A DNA stretch of 64,000 bases, taken from positions 22,027,716 to 22,091,715 of the forward strand of contig NC_045144.1 in assembly GCF_008831285.2 (NCBI RefSeq), read 5' to 3'. Origin of the DNA: Nymphaea colorata (taxonomy: Eukaryota; Streptophyta; Magnoliopsida; Nymphaeales; Nymphaeaceae). Both the position numbers and the translations under genes were made by a program. The notes beneath the pieces were generated by a model. The model was not told the DNA's origin. It was given only the letters and a program-made list of their open reading frames with translations, and made no database searches. Positions 47,160-58,600 of this stretch are shown piece after piece. Numbering within the stretch: position 1 is the stretch's first letter; every line of letters begins with the position of its first letter.

Positions 47160-48180
47160 AGTCTACCTCATGTTTAGATGATGAAGGTATGGGACTTGAA
47201 CTTCACTTTCGACGAGGATTGCCTAATTTGGATGGAAGCATATAGGAGTGATCCCTCTAGCAATGCCATTTAGGAGGCATGTGGTAGGAGAGTGCTCAGA
47301 AGTGGTGTAATGGAGTTTGGAATGGGAAAGTTCCAGCCTAGGCCAATTGGCATGTCTTTGTTGCATGTGAGAATAAACTCATAATGCTAGATAGAGTTCA
47401 ACATATGGGCATTTCTCTTGCTAATAGATGCTACTAATGTAGAGGGCTGCACAGTGAGCCGAGCCAACTCAGGCTCGACTTGAACTTGCTCGACAAAATT
47501 GGGCTCGTGCTCGACTCGTTTATAAACAAGTCGAGTTCGAGCTTACAAAGATACTTGAAATGATAGAGTTGAGTTCGAGTTTTAGGAACTCAAATTCGAG
47601 CTTACAAAGATACTTGAAACAATAAATGAGTTGAGTTCGAGTTGTAGGAACTTGACTCGTTTATACTTGACTCGACTCGCAAACCAATACTCTATATAAT
47701 ATTGCCAAAACCGGTTCACCAGTTTTAACTTTTAGGGTGAAAATAAATTTTCACAAGTTACACGAGTTAAATACTTATGCAAGTTAAACAAGTTACATGA
47801 GTGAACGCTTACATGAGTTAAATGAGTTAACGGTTACACGAGTTAAATGAGTTAATGCTTACACGAGTTAAAGTAGTTAACGTTAAACGAGTTAATGACT
47901 AGACAAGTCGAGTTCGACTCGATTTTGTGTAGTCAAGTCGAGCTTGAGCTTGCTATAAGGAGCTCGACTTGAGTTTGTGCCGAGCTCGAGTTTTTTGAGC
48001 CAAGTTGAGCTTGAGCTGGCCAAGCTCGTGCTCGACTCAACTCGTGTGCAGCCCTACCTATGCATGATCAAGAAGGAGAGTGTTTACCATGTCACCATAG
48101 GCTATAGTGCATCAAAAGCATTTGACATAGCATTGTTAATCGGCTTTATAGATCCAAAGTCCCTTGGGTGGATTTGAAGG
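47160..48180 (+). pseudogene. LINE zf-RVT fragment split by a TIR element (LINE-3)
   Basis: On the plus strand VWNGKVPA then NWHVFVACENKLIMLDRVQH and MGISLANRCY (47310-47435) is the zf-RVT domain at the C-terminus of plant LINE reverse transcriptases ('I-W-x-x-x-x-P-x-x-V-x-x-F-x-W-L ... R-G-I-x-x-x-x-x-C-x-L-C'). The reading breaks at 47441 and resumes after 48055 with YLCMIKKESVYHVTIGYSAS, the second half of the same zinc-binding motif ('C-x-x-C-x-x-x-x-E-S-x-x-H-L-x-x-x-C'). Upstream, LELHFRRGLPNLDG fits the same protein. The core RT is missing. Confidence 0.6.
47441..48055. mobile_element. TIR element, 615 bp, CGAG-rich (hAT-type miniature)
   Basis: The ends AGGGCTGCACA (47443-47453) and TGTGCAGCCCT (48045-48055) are perfect 11-bp inverted repeats. 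The interior is full of GAGTCGAGCTCGAG-like words with a section of GTTAAACGAGTTA repeats (47760-47900). It sits inside the LINE zf-RVT frame, which reads on across it. Flanks ACTAATGT and ACCTATGC may be a decayed 8-bp target duplication (5 of 8 match). No coding frame. Confidence 0.7.
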
Positions 48181-48970
48181 AGACTGAAGTATGGTTTAGT
48201 GTGAATATCATACCAGGGTGGGTTCACATGTGTTGGCGGGTTTGCTTCAATATAATAGTGTGGAAACTATGGTGGTGGAGGAATCAACCGGTTCACGATG
48301 AGAATAAAGTTTCCATACTCAAGATGACGATGAATATAATATGAAGAGCCAATTATATGGATGCCTTTTATAGTATGTCATGGAGGGTTGGGGAGAGGAA
48401 AACCTTAAAGATATGGACGAGAACATGAATTATTTGTTCTGTAGGTCCGTTCTCAGTAAGGTATGGTATTCACATTCAACTAATTACCTGGGACAAAGTG
48501 AGAATGGTGGCAGCCGTGTGGAGAGGGAATAAGTAGATTGATAGTGGATGGTGGAAATGATAATAAGAGATGAGACTTTTGTTCACTTGGGTGGATGATG
48601 TTGGAAACGAGACTCACTCATTGGAAATTCTTTTTAATAACAAAGGTTGGGTGAGTCGGTTCAAGGGGTGGCTAGATGAGAGAGGGATGGTTTTGAAGAA
48701 ATGGGATGCAGACATTAGAAATCTAATGTCTGGCATTTGTTCAATTTGGGTATCCCTCAATAAAAGCTGGATTGATGCTTTACAGTGCTATGGATGGTTA
48801 CTCAGACACTGGCTAAAATTCTTTTGTCTCCCTTAGAAATTTTAAGTTGGGCTTAGCTCTACTCCCGAGGTAGGCAGGTTCTCACGCGGAGGTGTTAGGG
48901 TTTTAATGTCTTGTTTTGACTTTGTTGCTATGCCTGCTTTATCGCTATGCCTGCTTTATCGCTATGCCGC
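48181..48970. other. No gene recognised; probable LINE tail and eIF3k upstream region
   Basis: Open frames are short and match nothing. A 17-bp tandem GCTATGCCTGCTTTATC occurs at 48927 and 48944, with a partial third at 48961. This is immediately upstream of the eIF3k promoter. Confidence 0.4.
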
Positions 48971-48981
48971 ATCTTAATTAG

Positions 48982-48991
48982 TATATATATA
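48982..48991 (+). promoter_or_regulatory. Probable TATA box of eIF3k
   Basis: TATATATATA lies about 255 bp before the start codon. A pyrimidine-rich CTCTCTCTATCTCTATCTC (49090-49117) lies in the putative 5' leader, a frequent feature of plant ribosome-related genes. Start-site position is inferred. Confidence 0.45.
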
Positions 48992-49242
48992 GACTTTACA
49001 CCCAGCAGATGGAATAGACCGATCAAGTACGTCTGACCCACGCGGGACGGGAGACTCTGTTCTTGCGTTGGTCCGTCTTGTGATTAAAGGAGTCCCCCTC
49101 TCTCTCTATCTCTATCTCTGTTCGAGTGTCTACCGGAGAGTAGGGTTTCTGGGTGAGCGCCGCCTACCTCTTGCTATCGGGCTAGGAGATCTAAGAGTAA
49201 AGGGACCTCCGATCTGTGCTTCTTTCCGAGCGGTAATTGCGG

Positions 49243-52200
49243 ATGGGAAGGGAGCGGGAGATGGTGAGGCAGCAGCAGCAGCCTTCCTACACGGTTGAGC
49301 AACTCATTGCCGTGAACCCGTACAACCCCGAAATCCTCCCTGACCTCGAAAGCTACGTACATGAGCAGGTAAAAGCCATAAGGGACAGGACAAGAGACAG
49401 AGAGAGCTTGATATTTTCATTTTCTTTTGTGTTGCATTATTTCGAGTCTGTTATTGAGGGAAAGAAAGATTGCTTGATATTTTCATTATTTTGTGTTGCG
49501 GTATTTGGTATCTGTTAGTGACAGATATCCTGGGGACGTATACTTTCTTGACCTAGGCTAGTGATTTATTGGTTTCTAAAGAGGCTATCTCACCAGCATC
49601 AAGAAACCAGGAGTTTTGGAAGCATATCTGTGTGTTGTGCGCGCAATTTATGTTCCTTTTTATTTTTGTTAGACTAGATATTTTAGATGTGAACCCTTGA
49701 GAAACCTTAAATATTCAAATTTCATTATCACTGAGTGGTGCTATTCGCAATCGGTGAATTATGAGGTTGACTTGATTCATAACAATGCTTTATGTCATTA
49801 CTTTTCTCACTTCAAATGTTGTCATCTATGTGCTTCCTCATTAATTAACCAACTTGGACCGACTCAGACTTACTTGCCCTGGCTAGTTAAGGCCCTAGCT
49901 GACCTGAGTCTGGTTTCCAATTTTGACATGATTTTTGGCACCTTACTCTTGAGCATTTAATTGATAATATTTGATAAGGCATCTGTTTCATTATTGTGCA
50001 TATTTCACTTTTATGTAGTATAGAGAGATTATACGTTCTAGTCTTATATGTTCCTTGCATATATATGACTACCTTTGATTATAGGCTAGGACATCTTCTT
50101 TTCTTTATTGTCATCAAAAGTTGATAGTATATGTTTAGTTAGGAATGTTCTACTAACTACCAAACCATATTCAGAACTAAAAAGATTCTATGAAAATTAG
50201 GTGTTGGCAAAATCTGAATCCAGTTCGGGTTACTTTTTCCTGCCACTTGGACGTTTTCTCACCAAATCTTGCTAAATTGGCTGAAGTCAATCCAAGTATT
50301 TTGAGTGATAAGGATTACATGTTTGACTTTAGTCTAAGATATGGACATTAAGATGGATGGAAGGTAAAATGCAAATGCACTTCACACAATGCGAGAAGTT
50401 TGTAAACTATTGTATGAAGACACAAAGCATACTATATAACAGTGTTGTACGATACGTACGATGCGGGGTCGTATCGTACGATACGTACAATACGGGGTTG
50501 TATCGTACGATGCGGGGTCGTATCGTATGATACGTACGATACGAGGTCTTTTACAAAATACGATACGATACACCCCCTTTATCGTAATGTGTATCATGTA
50601 TGTATCTTACAATACGTACGATACAGGCCTTCGTATCGTACGATATGGTGCGATACGCTTCGTATCGTACGATACGGGCTGATTTGAAAAAAGGGGGGCT
50701 AGAACCCCCCTCTTTTGAGTTTTTTTTTATAAAAAACCGGCCCTTCTTCATTTTTAGCTTAGAGATTGTGCTGCCGTTGAGGGAAATCATCGATTTTCAT
50801 TGTTAAATCATCGATTTTCAAAATAAAATCATCTATTAAACCATGGATTTGTGTGTGGGTGGCTGATTCCCGTTGGAAGGAAAGAGGTTTTTTTAAATCG
50901 TGAAAATGAAAATGAATATGATAAAGATTATGAATGAGAGTCGAGAGTGCTTTCATTTTATATGTATTGACATTGAACATTTTTACAATTTCATTATCAT
51001 CTTGTGATGTAATACATAACATCTAAAACTTGTTTTTAGATGTGGTATCTCATAGACTTATGGACCTTATGACTTATGAATCTATGTGTTTTTTATGAAG
51101 AACATATTATTCTTGATTTTTACTGATTTTTTATGAATTTTTCAATTTTTTTTGGATTTATTAAAAAAAATGATACGATTACGATATGTTACAATATTTT
51201 ACGATATAGCGTATCTTAAAGCCAGACCGATACGGCTTACGATACGCTTTTTACAACATTGCTATATAATGTGCATTTATGTACATGATCATTTTATAGT
51301 TCTTGACCTATATCAGCTCAATTAACTACTCTTAAATAACATTCTAAATCAACATCATTAAAAGTGTAGAAGAATAAAATTAAGTTGTAAACTTTTATAT
51401 AGCATAGTGGAGAACAAAGCAATCAAGGCCATGAGACAAACTAGGTAAAGTCAAAGGCACAATATGTGCTATGTTCAAGAGACCATTTGGCAAATCCATG
51501 AAGTGTCATGTTTTATCGTGCTTGGTAGTCAAAAGTGCAGGTGGGCCTTGGCTGAAAACTTTAGACTGGGGTGCTATCCCTTCTTCTTCTTCTTCTTCTA
51601 CTTTTCATATGTTATGGTTGCTGTTATATATTTGGTTATTTTTGTGGATACTATCATGTGTTTTATATGAAATTAACTGTTGTGTGTGGATTATGGTTCT
51701 TATGTCTTGAGTTTAAATATTTACTATTGTGCTTCAGATATATTTAAGTTCATCTTGGAATCATGTGGATTTTTTTTTTGTGTGTTCCATTTCTTTTGGC
51801 CTGTCTAGGCTCCCATCTAGTCATTTTGAAGGTTCACCACCTAGGCCTTGTCTAATGGGTTCAATGACATAAATTATTGTGCTGCACACAATATACATGC
51901 TAAGTTATTGTACTTTCAAGACAATTGTGTCTTTGCTATTTGGGAAGCCATGTTTTTGTTAAGATGTGTCACATAGAAAGTGGAATTTCTTGGTTATTTG
52001 AGTAAAAAGGTTTAACCCAATCACCTTTGCAAGTCCTAAAAAATGCAAGTTGACAAATTTTACAACTAGTTGGGGGAATTGGTACATATTTGTTTAGAGG
52101 GTGGAATCCATTATCAATCATATGTTTAAGAAGGTGATCATGAATCATATGGTTAGCAATTAGCATATTAATGGAATTATGCTCTTTCATGTTTCATGGC

Positions 52201-55200
52201 AATGAACCCCAATTGCCTAATAATTTGCAAGCTTAGTTGTCAAAATCGAAAGTTGAGGTTAGGCCAGTCGAATCCCTAAAAACAATGTTATCACTGCCGT
52301 ATCGTATTGCGTATCGGTCGGGCCAACCTATACGCCGTATCGTAATGTATCGTAACGTATCGTAAAATTAATTTTTTAATTTGTAAAAAATATTAAAAAA
52401 TTATAAAAAATAAAAAAATCAGAAAAGTTCTAAAAAAAATCCGAAAAAACAAGTAAAACTCTCTCCTGAATGATTTGCTTACAATAATTGCACTTAACTC
52501 TTAACCTATCTTTGGGATTCACCTTTGTACACCATTGTCATGCAGGATCCGACATTATATCTTCACAAAACAAGTAAAAACATACAAATAAATGTAGGAA
52601 ATAAGAGAAATGAACGAGAAAAGAGAGAGAGAGGAACGTAGGTTTCAAAAGAAGATGCAAAAAAGGGGCCATTGGGCCCCTTTTTCATTTTACCCTTGTA
52701 TCGTACGATACGAGTGCGATACGCACGCATATGGTGTTTCGAACACGTATCGTATAGGCTTTCTTGACCTATACGTATCGTACGATACACGTTCGTATCG
52801 TACGATCCAAATAACATTGCCTAAAAAGACCAGTTGAGACTAGTCAGTCCAAGCTAGTTGACTAAAATAAAACCTCAATAGTTAGGTACATAAACATAAC
52901 ATTTGAAATGAAACAAATAAGAAAAAGATCATCACATAATATTAGAAGTCATGTCAACCACACAGTTCAGTGATTAAGCTTTGAAAACTTTAGCATATTA
53001 AGACAGAAGCTAGCAAGTGCACAATTCCCAAGAGCTAAAAAATCATGGAGCTCATCCTTGGACACGATATGCCAAATACTTTGTTCTATGGCCTCCGCCA
53101 TCAACGGATCCTCTTGATTCATTTGTAATCAAAGACTTCGTAGCAGGAATGTCTCAATAAGAATGAAATCGCTCTAACTTGAAGTTTTCAACACAAAATT
53201 GCTGTTTCACACATGAGATCATTGGCATGTTTCTCCTCAAACACACAAGTCCTTCCTCACAAACAACCCTTAAGAGTGTCTTGGAATTAGGTGTGAGGAG
53301 GCTTGGAAACCGAAAGCTGAAAAATGTGGGTTCATTGTCTTTCTTTTTAAATGCGGACATATTGCATGATAACTATGTCATGCACATGCATATGATTGTT
53401 TACATTATTTTTGCTTTAAAGTTTACAAATCAAGTTAATTTATTTATCTTTATTTGTATCATTACTAAAACATCATTTTTATCATTTTGTCAAGTTATTT
53501 TTTATGTTTTCTTGTTAGCTAAGTCACATAGGTATGACAATTTTACACCATTGTCACATACACTGCTCAAAGTATCATGATATTAACAACAAAAATGAGA
53601 AAAACAAGAAAAGCCCCAGAAAAACATGTTTTCTTTTAAAAAAAATGTGAAAAATATATTTATTCCGTTGTTTTCCTGCTTTTTCCCTTTTTTCGGTTTT
53701 CTCATCTTTTTACATCAATATCATCATGAATCCAAATTTAAACTTAGAAGATTTTATTTGCCATCATCAAAACATTATTTTTGTAATTTGATGTAGTTTT
53801 TAATGTCTTTTTTATTAGTTTCTCATTTATTTCATTTTTACCTAATCTTTAATTTTTTTTATTTTCTTGAGATTTTCTTGAGATTTTCCCAAGAAAAACT
53901 TTGCCAAAAAAAAGCCAAGAAAGTTCTTGTCATTAAAAGAACGATATTTGTAACAATGATTAGCAGAAGATTCTACCTTGATATGCAATCCAGAACCGAT
54001 ATTTGTGGTGCTTGCAACATAGTTGCTCTTTTTTGTATGTTTATGTGTTAAACTGGTCTTAACTTGCATTCTTTATTTGTTTCTAGGTCTCATCTCAGAC
54101 TTACAATTTGGATGCAAACCTTTGTCTTCTTCGACTTTATCAGGTATTGGATGCAAATCCTTTTCTGGCAAAAATTGGGTTCATGTGCTAACAAAAGCTT
54201 CATCCACCTGGCTTGAGGGTTGAACTTTTGGACCTTCAAGTTCAAGGAGGTGAAAAGTTCAATACCCTGGGTGTCTCTTAAGTCTTAAGCTAGTCTAATA
54301 GTGGTCTGCGTAACCCCAGTTTAGTTGGTGCCATTCAAGATATTTTCCTGATGCAAAATTATGTTCACTGTTATTGTTTGTGTTATATCTCCAGTTTGAA
54401 CCAGAAAGAATGAGCATCCAGATAGTGGCGCTGATCTTGGTAAAGGTAAATTATACTTGCATCCTTGAATATTGACCTTGGTCATTTTAGCTACAAACAG
54501 GTGGTCCTCATTTTCAGCTTCGTACTATCTGCAGGCCCTCATGGCAATGCCGGCTCCTGACTTCAGCCTTTGCCTCTTTTTGATCCCTGAAAGAGTGGTA
54601 CTCTCTTTTCTGTTGTCTTGTGAATATATGATGTTGTGGATGTTGATTTTCCAGCTGCTAAATTTATGGTCCTAATTCTGTTTTTCCATTCTGTTGTTAA
54701 AAATGCATTTAGCAAATGGAGGAGCAGTTTAAGACTCTCATTGTAATGTCTCACTATCTAGAGGTAAGTGATATTTCTCCTTGGCTTCATTTTGTTGGAT
54801 AATTCATATTAGCACAACAAATGCCATCAGATGGTAGTGTGATCGATTTCAGAAATTGCATTCAATTGGGGGCATTGTGTTCAAGTATTTGGTTGTCTAC
54901 CTACCTTAGAGACTAAATTATTACACTGAATATGCGTTAAAGCTAGCGTCTAAAATTGCGATAGAAAAATTTGATGTTTCTGCAAATTGGCCAGTAGTCA
55001 TAAGTGACTCATTCAACTTTTCCTTTTAAACCTCTCTGGACCTTGGATTTTTCCATTTTTTCGAATGTGAATTAGATTATCTGAGTTTTCTACTGTTGTG
55101 TTCAGGTTGAGTAAGCCTGAATACCTGAACCGATCAATTTATTTTCTGCAGACAGCAAGGTTTCGCCAGTTCTGGGATGAGGCAGCAAAGAATCGAAGCA

Positions 55201-55684
55201 CAGTTGAAGTTGTGCCTGGTAGGGTGAATGTATTCTGTTTTAAGCTTATTTACGAGTGGAGAAGGTAACAAGATCTTCAAATTGATCATCAGAGCTTACA
55301 AAGCCACCATGTTGCAGGTTTTGAGCAAGCTATCCAAGCTTATGCCATTCACGTTCTTTCACTCACTTACAGGAAGGTGCCTAGGCCCGTCTTGGCAGAG
55401 GTAAAAGAGTGAGCTCTTTTTTCCCTTTGGTTTTCTTGGTTTAAATTTGATTTTTGATAGTTGTGATCCCTCGTGAACAGGCTATCAACATTGAAGGTCT
55501 CTCCTTGGACAAGTTTTTAGAGCACCACGTGGCAAACAGTGGGTGGGTCCTAGAGAAAGGACAGGGCCGTGGCCAGCTGATTGTGCTTCCTTCCAATGTG
55601 TTCAATCAGCCAGACTTGAAAAAGAACACGGCAGACACTGTCCCATTGGAGCATGTAACTAGGATCTTTCCCATTCTTTCATAA
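49243..55684 (+). CDS. eIF3k: Eukaryotic translation initiation factor 3 subunit K (eight exons, 233 aa)
   Basis: Exons: 49243-49368, 54087-54143, 54395-54445, 54535-54597, 54713-54763, 55152-55218, 55318-55400 and 55481-55684. All introns are GT-AG. The sum is 702 nt, giving 233 residues plus TAA, close to the 220-230 usual for plant eIF3k. The product is the k subunit of eIF3, which helps load mRNA on the 40S ribosome; k is a non-core subunit that pairs with eIF3l. Diagnostic stretches are YTVEQLIAVNPYNPEILPDL (residues 16-35), LDANLCLLRLYQFEP, ALMAMPAPDFSLCLFLIPER, RFRQFWDEAAKNRS, FEQAIQAYAIHVLSLTY and INIEGLSLDKFLEHHVANSG with ending RIFPILS. The PCI/CSN8-type fold covers roughly residues 60-215. 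The first ATG was chosen; the second (codon 7) also fits. Intron 6 splits a Gly codon after its first base; all others are phase 0. No damage is seen. The gene is probably expressed. Confidence 0.95.
50432..51269. mobile_element. hAT-type miniature element in eIF3k intron 1 (MITE-A, 822 bp)
   Basis: The element spans 50440-51261 between perfect 8-bp target duplications CTATATAA (50432-50439 and 51262-51269). Terminal repeats are CAGTGTTGTA and TACAACATTG (9 of 10). CGTATCGTACGATACG palindromes fill the left 250 bp and recur near the right end (51175-51250). No transposase is encoded, so it depends on one elsewhere. 8-bp duplications and CA...TG ends point to hAT. Confidence 0.85.
52275..52827. 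mobile_element. hAT-type miniature element in eIF3k intron 1 (MITE-B, 537 bp)
   Basis: The element spans 52283-52819 between perfect 8-bp duplications CCTAAAAA (52275-52282 and 52820-52827). Ends are CAATGTTAT and ATAACATTG, a perfect 9-bp inverted pair. It is related to MITE-A by its ends and by CGTATCGTACGATACG words at 52300-52370 and 52695-52806. The middle has a TAAAAAAT-rich stretch and no coding frame. Confidence 0.85.
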
Positions 55685-58600
55685 TCCCATAGTTGCTAAT
55701 CTCCGTACGGGCATGTTTTCTAATCATGTTGCACACAAGATGGATTAATGTTTATTTGAGCAATGTATGGCTACGTATACAAGCATCACTTTTTGGCATG
55801 TGGATCCTCGTCAGATATGTTACACTAGGTGGTTGCCCCTATTTTTCTATTATCTTCGCTGTTATTCTAGCATGCTCGTCAAATCTGTGGGGGATATTTG
55901 TTTAGGATACAAGTTCATGAATTCATGCTTTGATTGATTTTTGTCTTTAATCTATTCACATGCTATTGAGGTTAAGTGTTATGCATACAGTTTGATTAAA
56001 CTTCTAGTTCTTGGTTGGTGTAGTAAGTTAGACTGGGCAACATCTTGAGTTCCTTATGGTTGCATTGATTTTAGCCAAGGGCCTCAGAGATAATGTGAGG
56101 TTTTGGAGATTTGTTGAAGCTAAGTGGGTCCAATGCCTGTCTAAAAGTTGATATCACTATGTATATATATAAAGTCCATAGAATAATGGACTGAAAAAAG
56201 GTGTGGCCTGCATGGATGATTGTCCATCGTCCATCTCATGAGATCTGATGGACTGAGATCTTTGGAATGATGAAAGAAAAGAACACACGTTCAAATCTGT
56301 AGCATGGGCGAACTGTCTGTATGTTTTTTCATCTCAATCCTGAGATGGGGGCAATTCAGGCATACTACAAGTTCAAATGCGTATGCTTATTGTAGCCTCT
56401 CATTCTGGGTATGGATAGTGGTCTGTGATTCATGCATAAAATTGAAAGTAATCTACTTAGAAAAAGAAACTGGTAGGAGTTTGCATGGACAGGACTCCCT
56501 GAATTGAAGGATCTGCATTGGATGCGAAGCTTGAAGCCACACTGATATGGAATTCAATGTTATTGCTAATTCCCAAGGAAACTGTCCATGTAGGTTGAAT
56601 GATCGTCACCCCCATTCGAAAATCTAGTTGGGATTGACCTAGTTCTGTAGGGTACTACTTTTCCTTTTTGTTGGTGGTTTGGCTGTGGAATAGAACGTGT
56701 ACAAAGGAAAGATCTAGTTGTCTAAGGTTTGTCTTCTCCACATTCAGTATTCTTATTCATGGTTGCTTCGTTTCACGGGTGCTCCAGTTGCACTCGTGAT
56801 GAGCGTCTCGTGATGAGCAGGGGCAAGGCATAGTGGGGCAAGGCATAGTGGCGTGGTTGCAAGTATCCGAACTTTCCGAATCTTAAACTCTTATTAGTGA
56901 CTAAACCATTTTAAGCATCCGCCCTACGGCGTTTACAGAAAGCATTTAATTCTACGAAAACCAAACAGACCGTGTAACCATCTGGAAAACTTTAGACCAA
57001 CCCTTGTTAACGGTTATTTTGCCATCAGACTATCCTACATTTATGGGCCATCTCCTTAATGCCCTTCCAGGCAGACTCAATCCGAAACGGCTCCCCTACT
57101 TTATATGTGGTTCATCCACTAAGCTGAGGCTTTCAAAATATAATTCAAGTTTTCACTTTTCTCCAAGCCACCTGCTCACCACCACTATGCCTGGCCTCTT
57201 TAGTTGCTCATGAGTTAATGATCTGCCCTTAGACAAAAGAAAATAATAGATGCTATTCTAGGATGAAAGCCTTTCCACCATATAAGATCACAAGGATTCA
57301 TAACGGTTCCTTCCTTTGAATCATATCTCTGGTCGACTTGCTGGAAAATGCTTTCGGACCAAGACACTCAATTTGATGTACTCCCAAAACCTTTCTCCAA
57401 AACATACGCAGATGGAAACAATTTAGACCTTTATGGAATCTCATGCATTAACCAGAGATGTTAGAATCCATTCATAGCCTATACAATGGAGAAACTCAGA
57501 GAACATTTTAGAACCGATCTCGACAATGAAGAAACTCAGAGACTGGTGACCGGGTCCATAATTACTCAAACTATTGGTTGAGCACGTAAACACTTGTTTC
57601 CATGCATATATTATCATAAAAAGTACACCCCCATATACAGCTTTTTTATTTCCCTTGATCACTATCTCGATCTCTTAAGCTTTATACCGACTCTTGTAGC
57701 ATCCTTTCAATTAGTAACATCAAACCAGTTGTACGTAACGCACTAAATATGAAGTATCTCTTGGACCTAGTTGAAAAAATATGTTTTATACATACAAACG
57801 GTGAATGGAATTAAAATAATTGGCCCTCACAGTAGTGAGAGTTTACAGGAAACATTATATGAACAATGGATCCAATGACCCAAACACAGAAGCAAATATC
57901 TATACCTAATGTGGCAGACAAATGTGTAAACCTATTATAAATGGTTTAAAGAATCAAAAGTTGACTAATTGCAATCCAAATGAAAAATAAAAGTACACAC
58001 AAATATATGGAAACCTAGTATACTGGGACAATTTTTTTCCTTATATGCTTCATAGCTTCAGAATAGGTTTGAAGTCCAAGATTAAGTTTTTAAATTACTA
58101 ATTTACTATTGATACGTCTTTGTGTTAATAATCTTTTAAAATAATATTTTCAAATTACTTTTCCTTGCTTTGGTTTAGGATTGAATTATATGTAATTTGC
58201 TTTGACAATAAGCACGTTATGATTTGGCCCTGCATATGCATACACTTGTTTTAAATCCATCACTTTGGGTTCCATCGAAAGGAAAAAAGGAACCGCACTC
58301 ACTATTCTTTTGGAATTTAAGATAACCAAAATCTAATTTATGTAGTGGGTCAAAATCCCAGTGTAGGGAAGATCTAGTCTTCTTAATATTCTCTAGGATA
58401 CACATTTTAAAATCATTCATGATTTTCCGAAGTTTTTAAGTCCTTCCAAAACTTTCTTTTCCAAGACATCTTATTTCCCTCTTTTGAAGTCACTTTTTCA
58501 AGTTCAAAACCATTTCCAAATTCATTTTAAAGTCTATCTTCCAAATCTTCCAACGTCATTTTTCCAACCTCCTTTCCAGAGTGCAAAACTCTTTTCCAAA

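Larger units (their letters stand above)
49369..54086 (+). other. eIF3k: First intron of eIF3k (4,718 bp)
   Basis: The donor is CAG|GTAAAA and the acceptor TTCTAG|GTC. The other six introns are 80-388 bp, so this one is unusually long. It carries two hAT-type miniature elements and a (TTC)n stretch at 51580-51600. No other coding sequence is recognisable in it. Confidence 0.85.

Noticed and set aside
48570-48836. 88-codon plus-strand frame upstream of eIF3k
   Set aside because: No recognisable motif; probably LINE tail or chance.
50440-50690. CGTATCGTACGATACG array as a regulatory or satellite region
   Set aside because: Explained as the subterminal repeats of a hAT-type miniature element with clear ends and target duplication.
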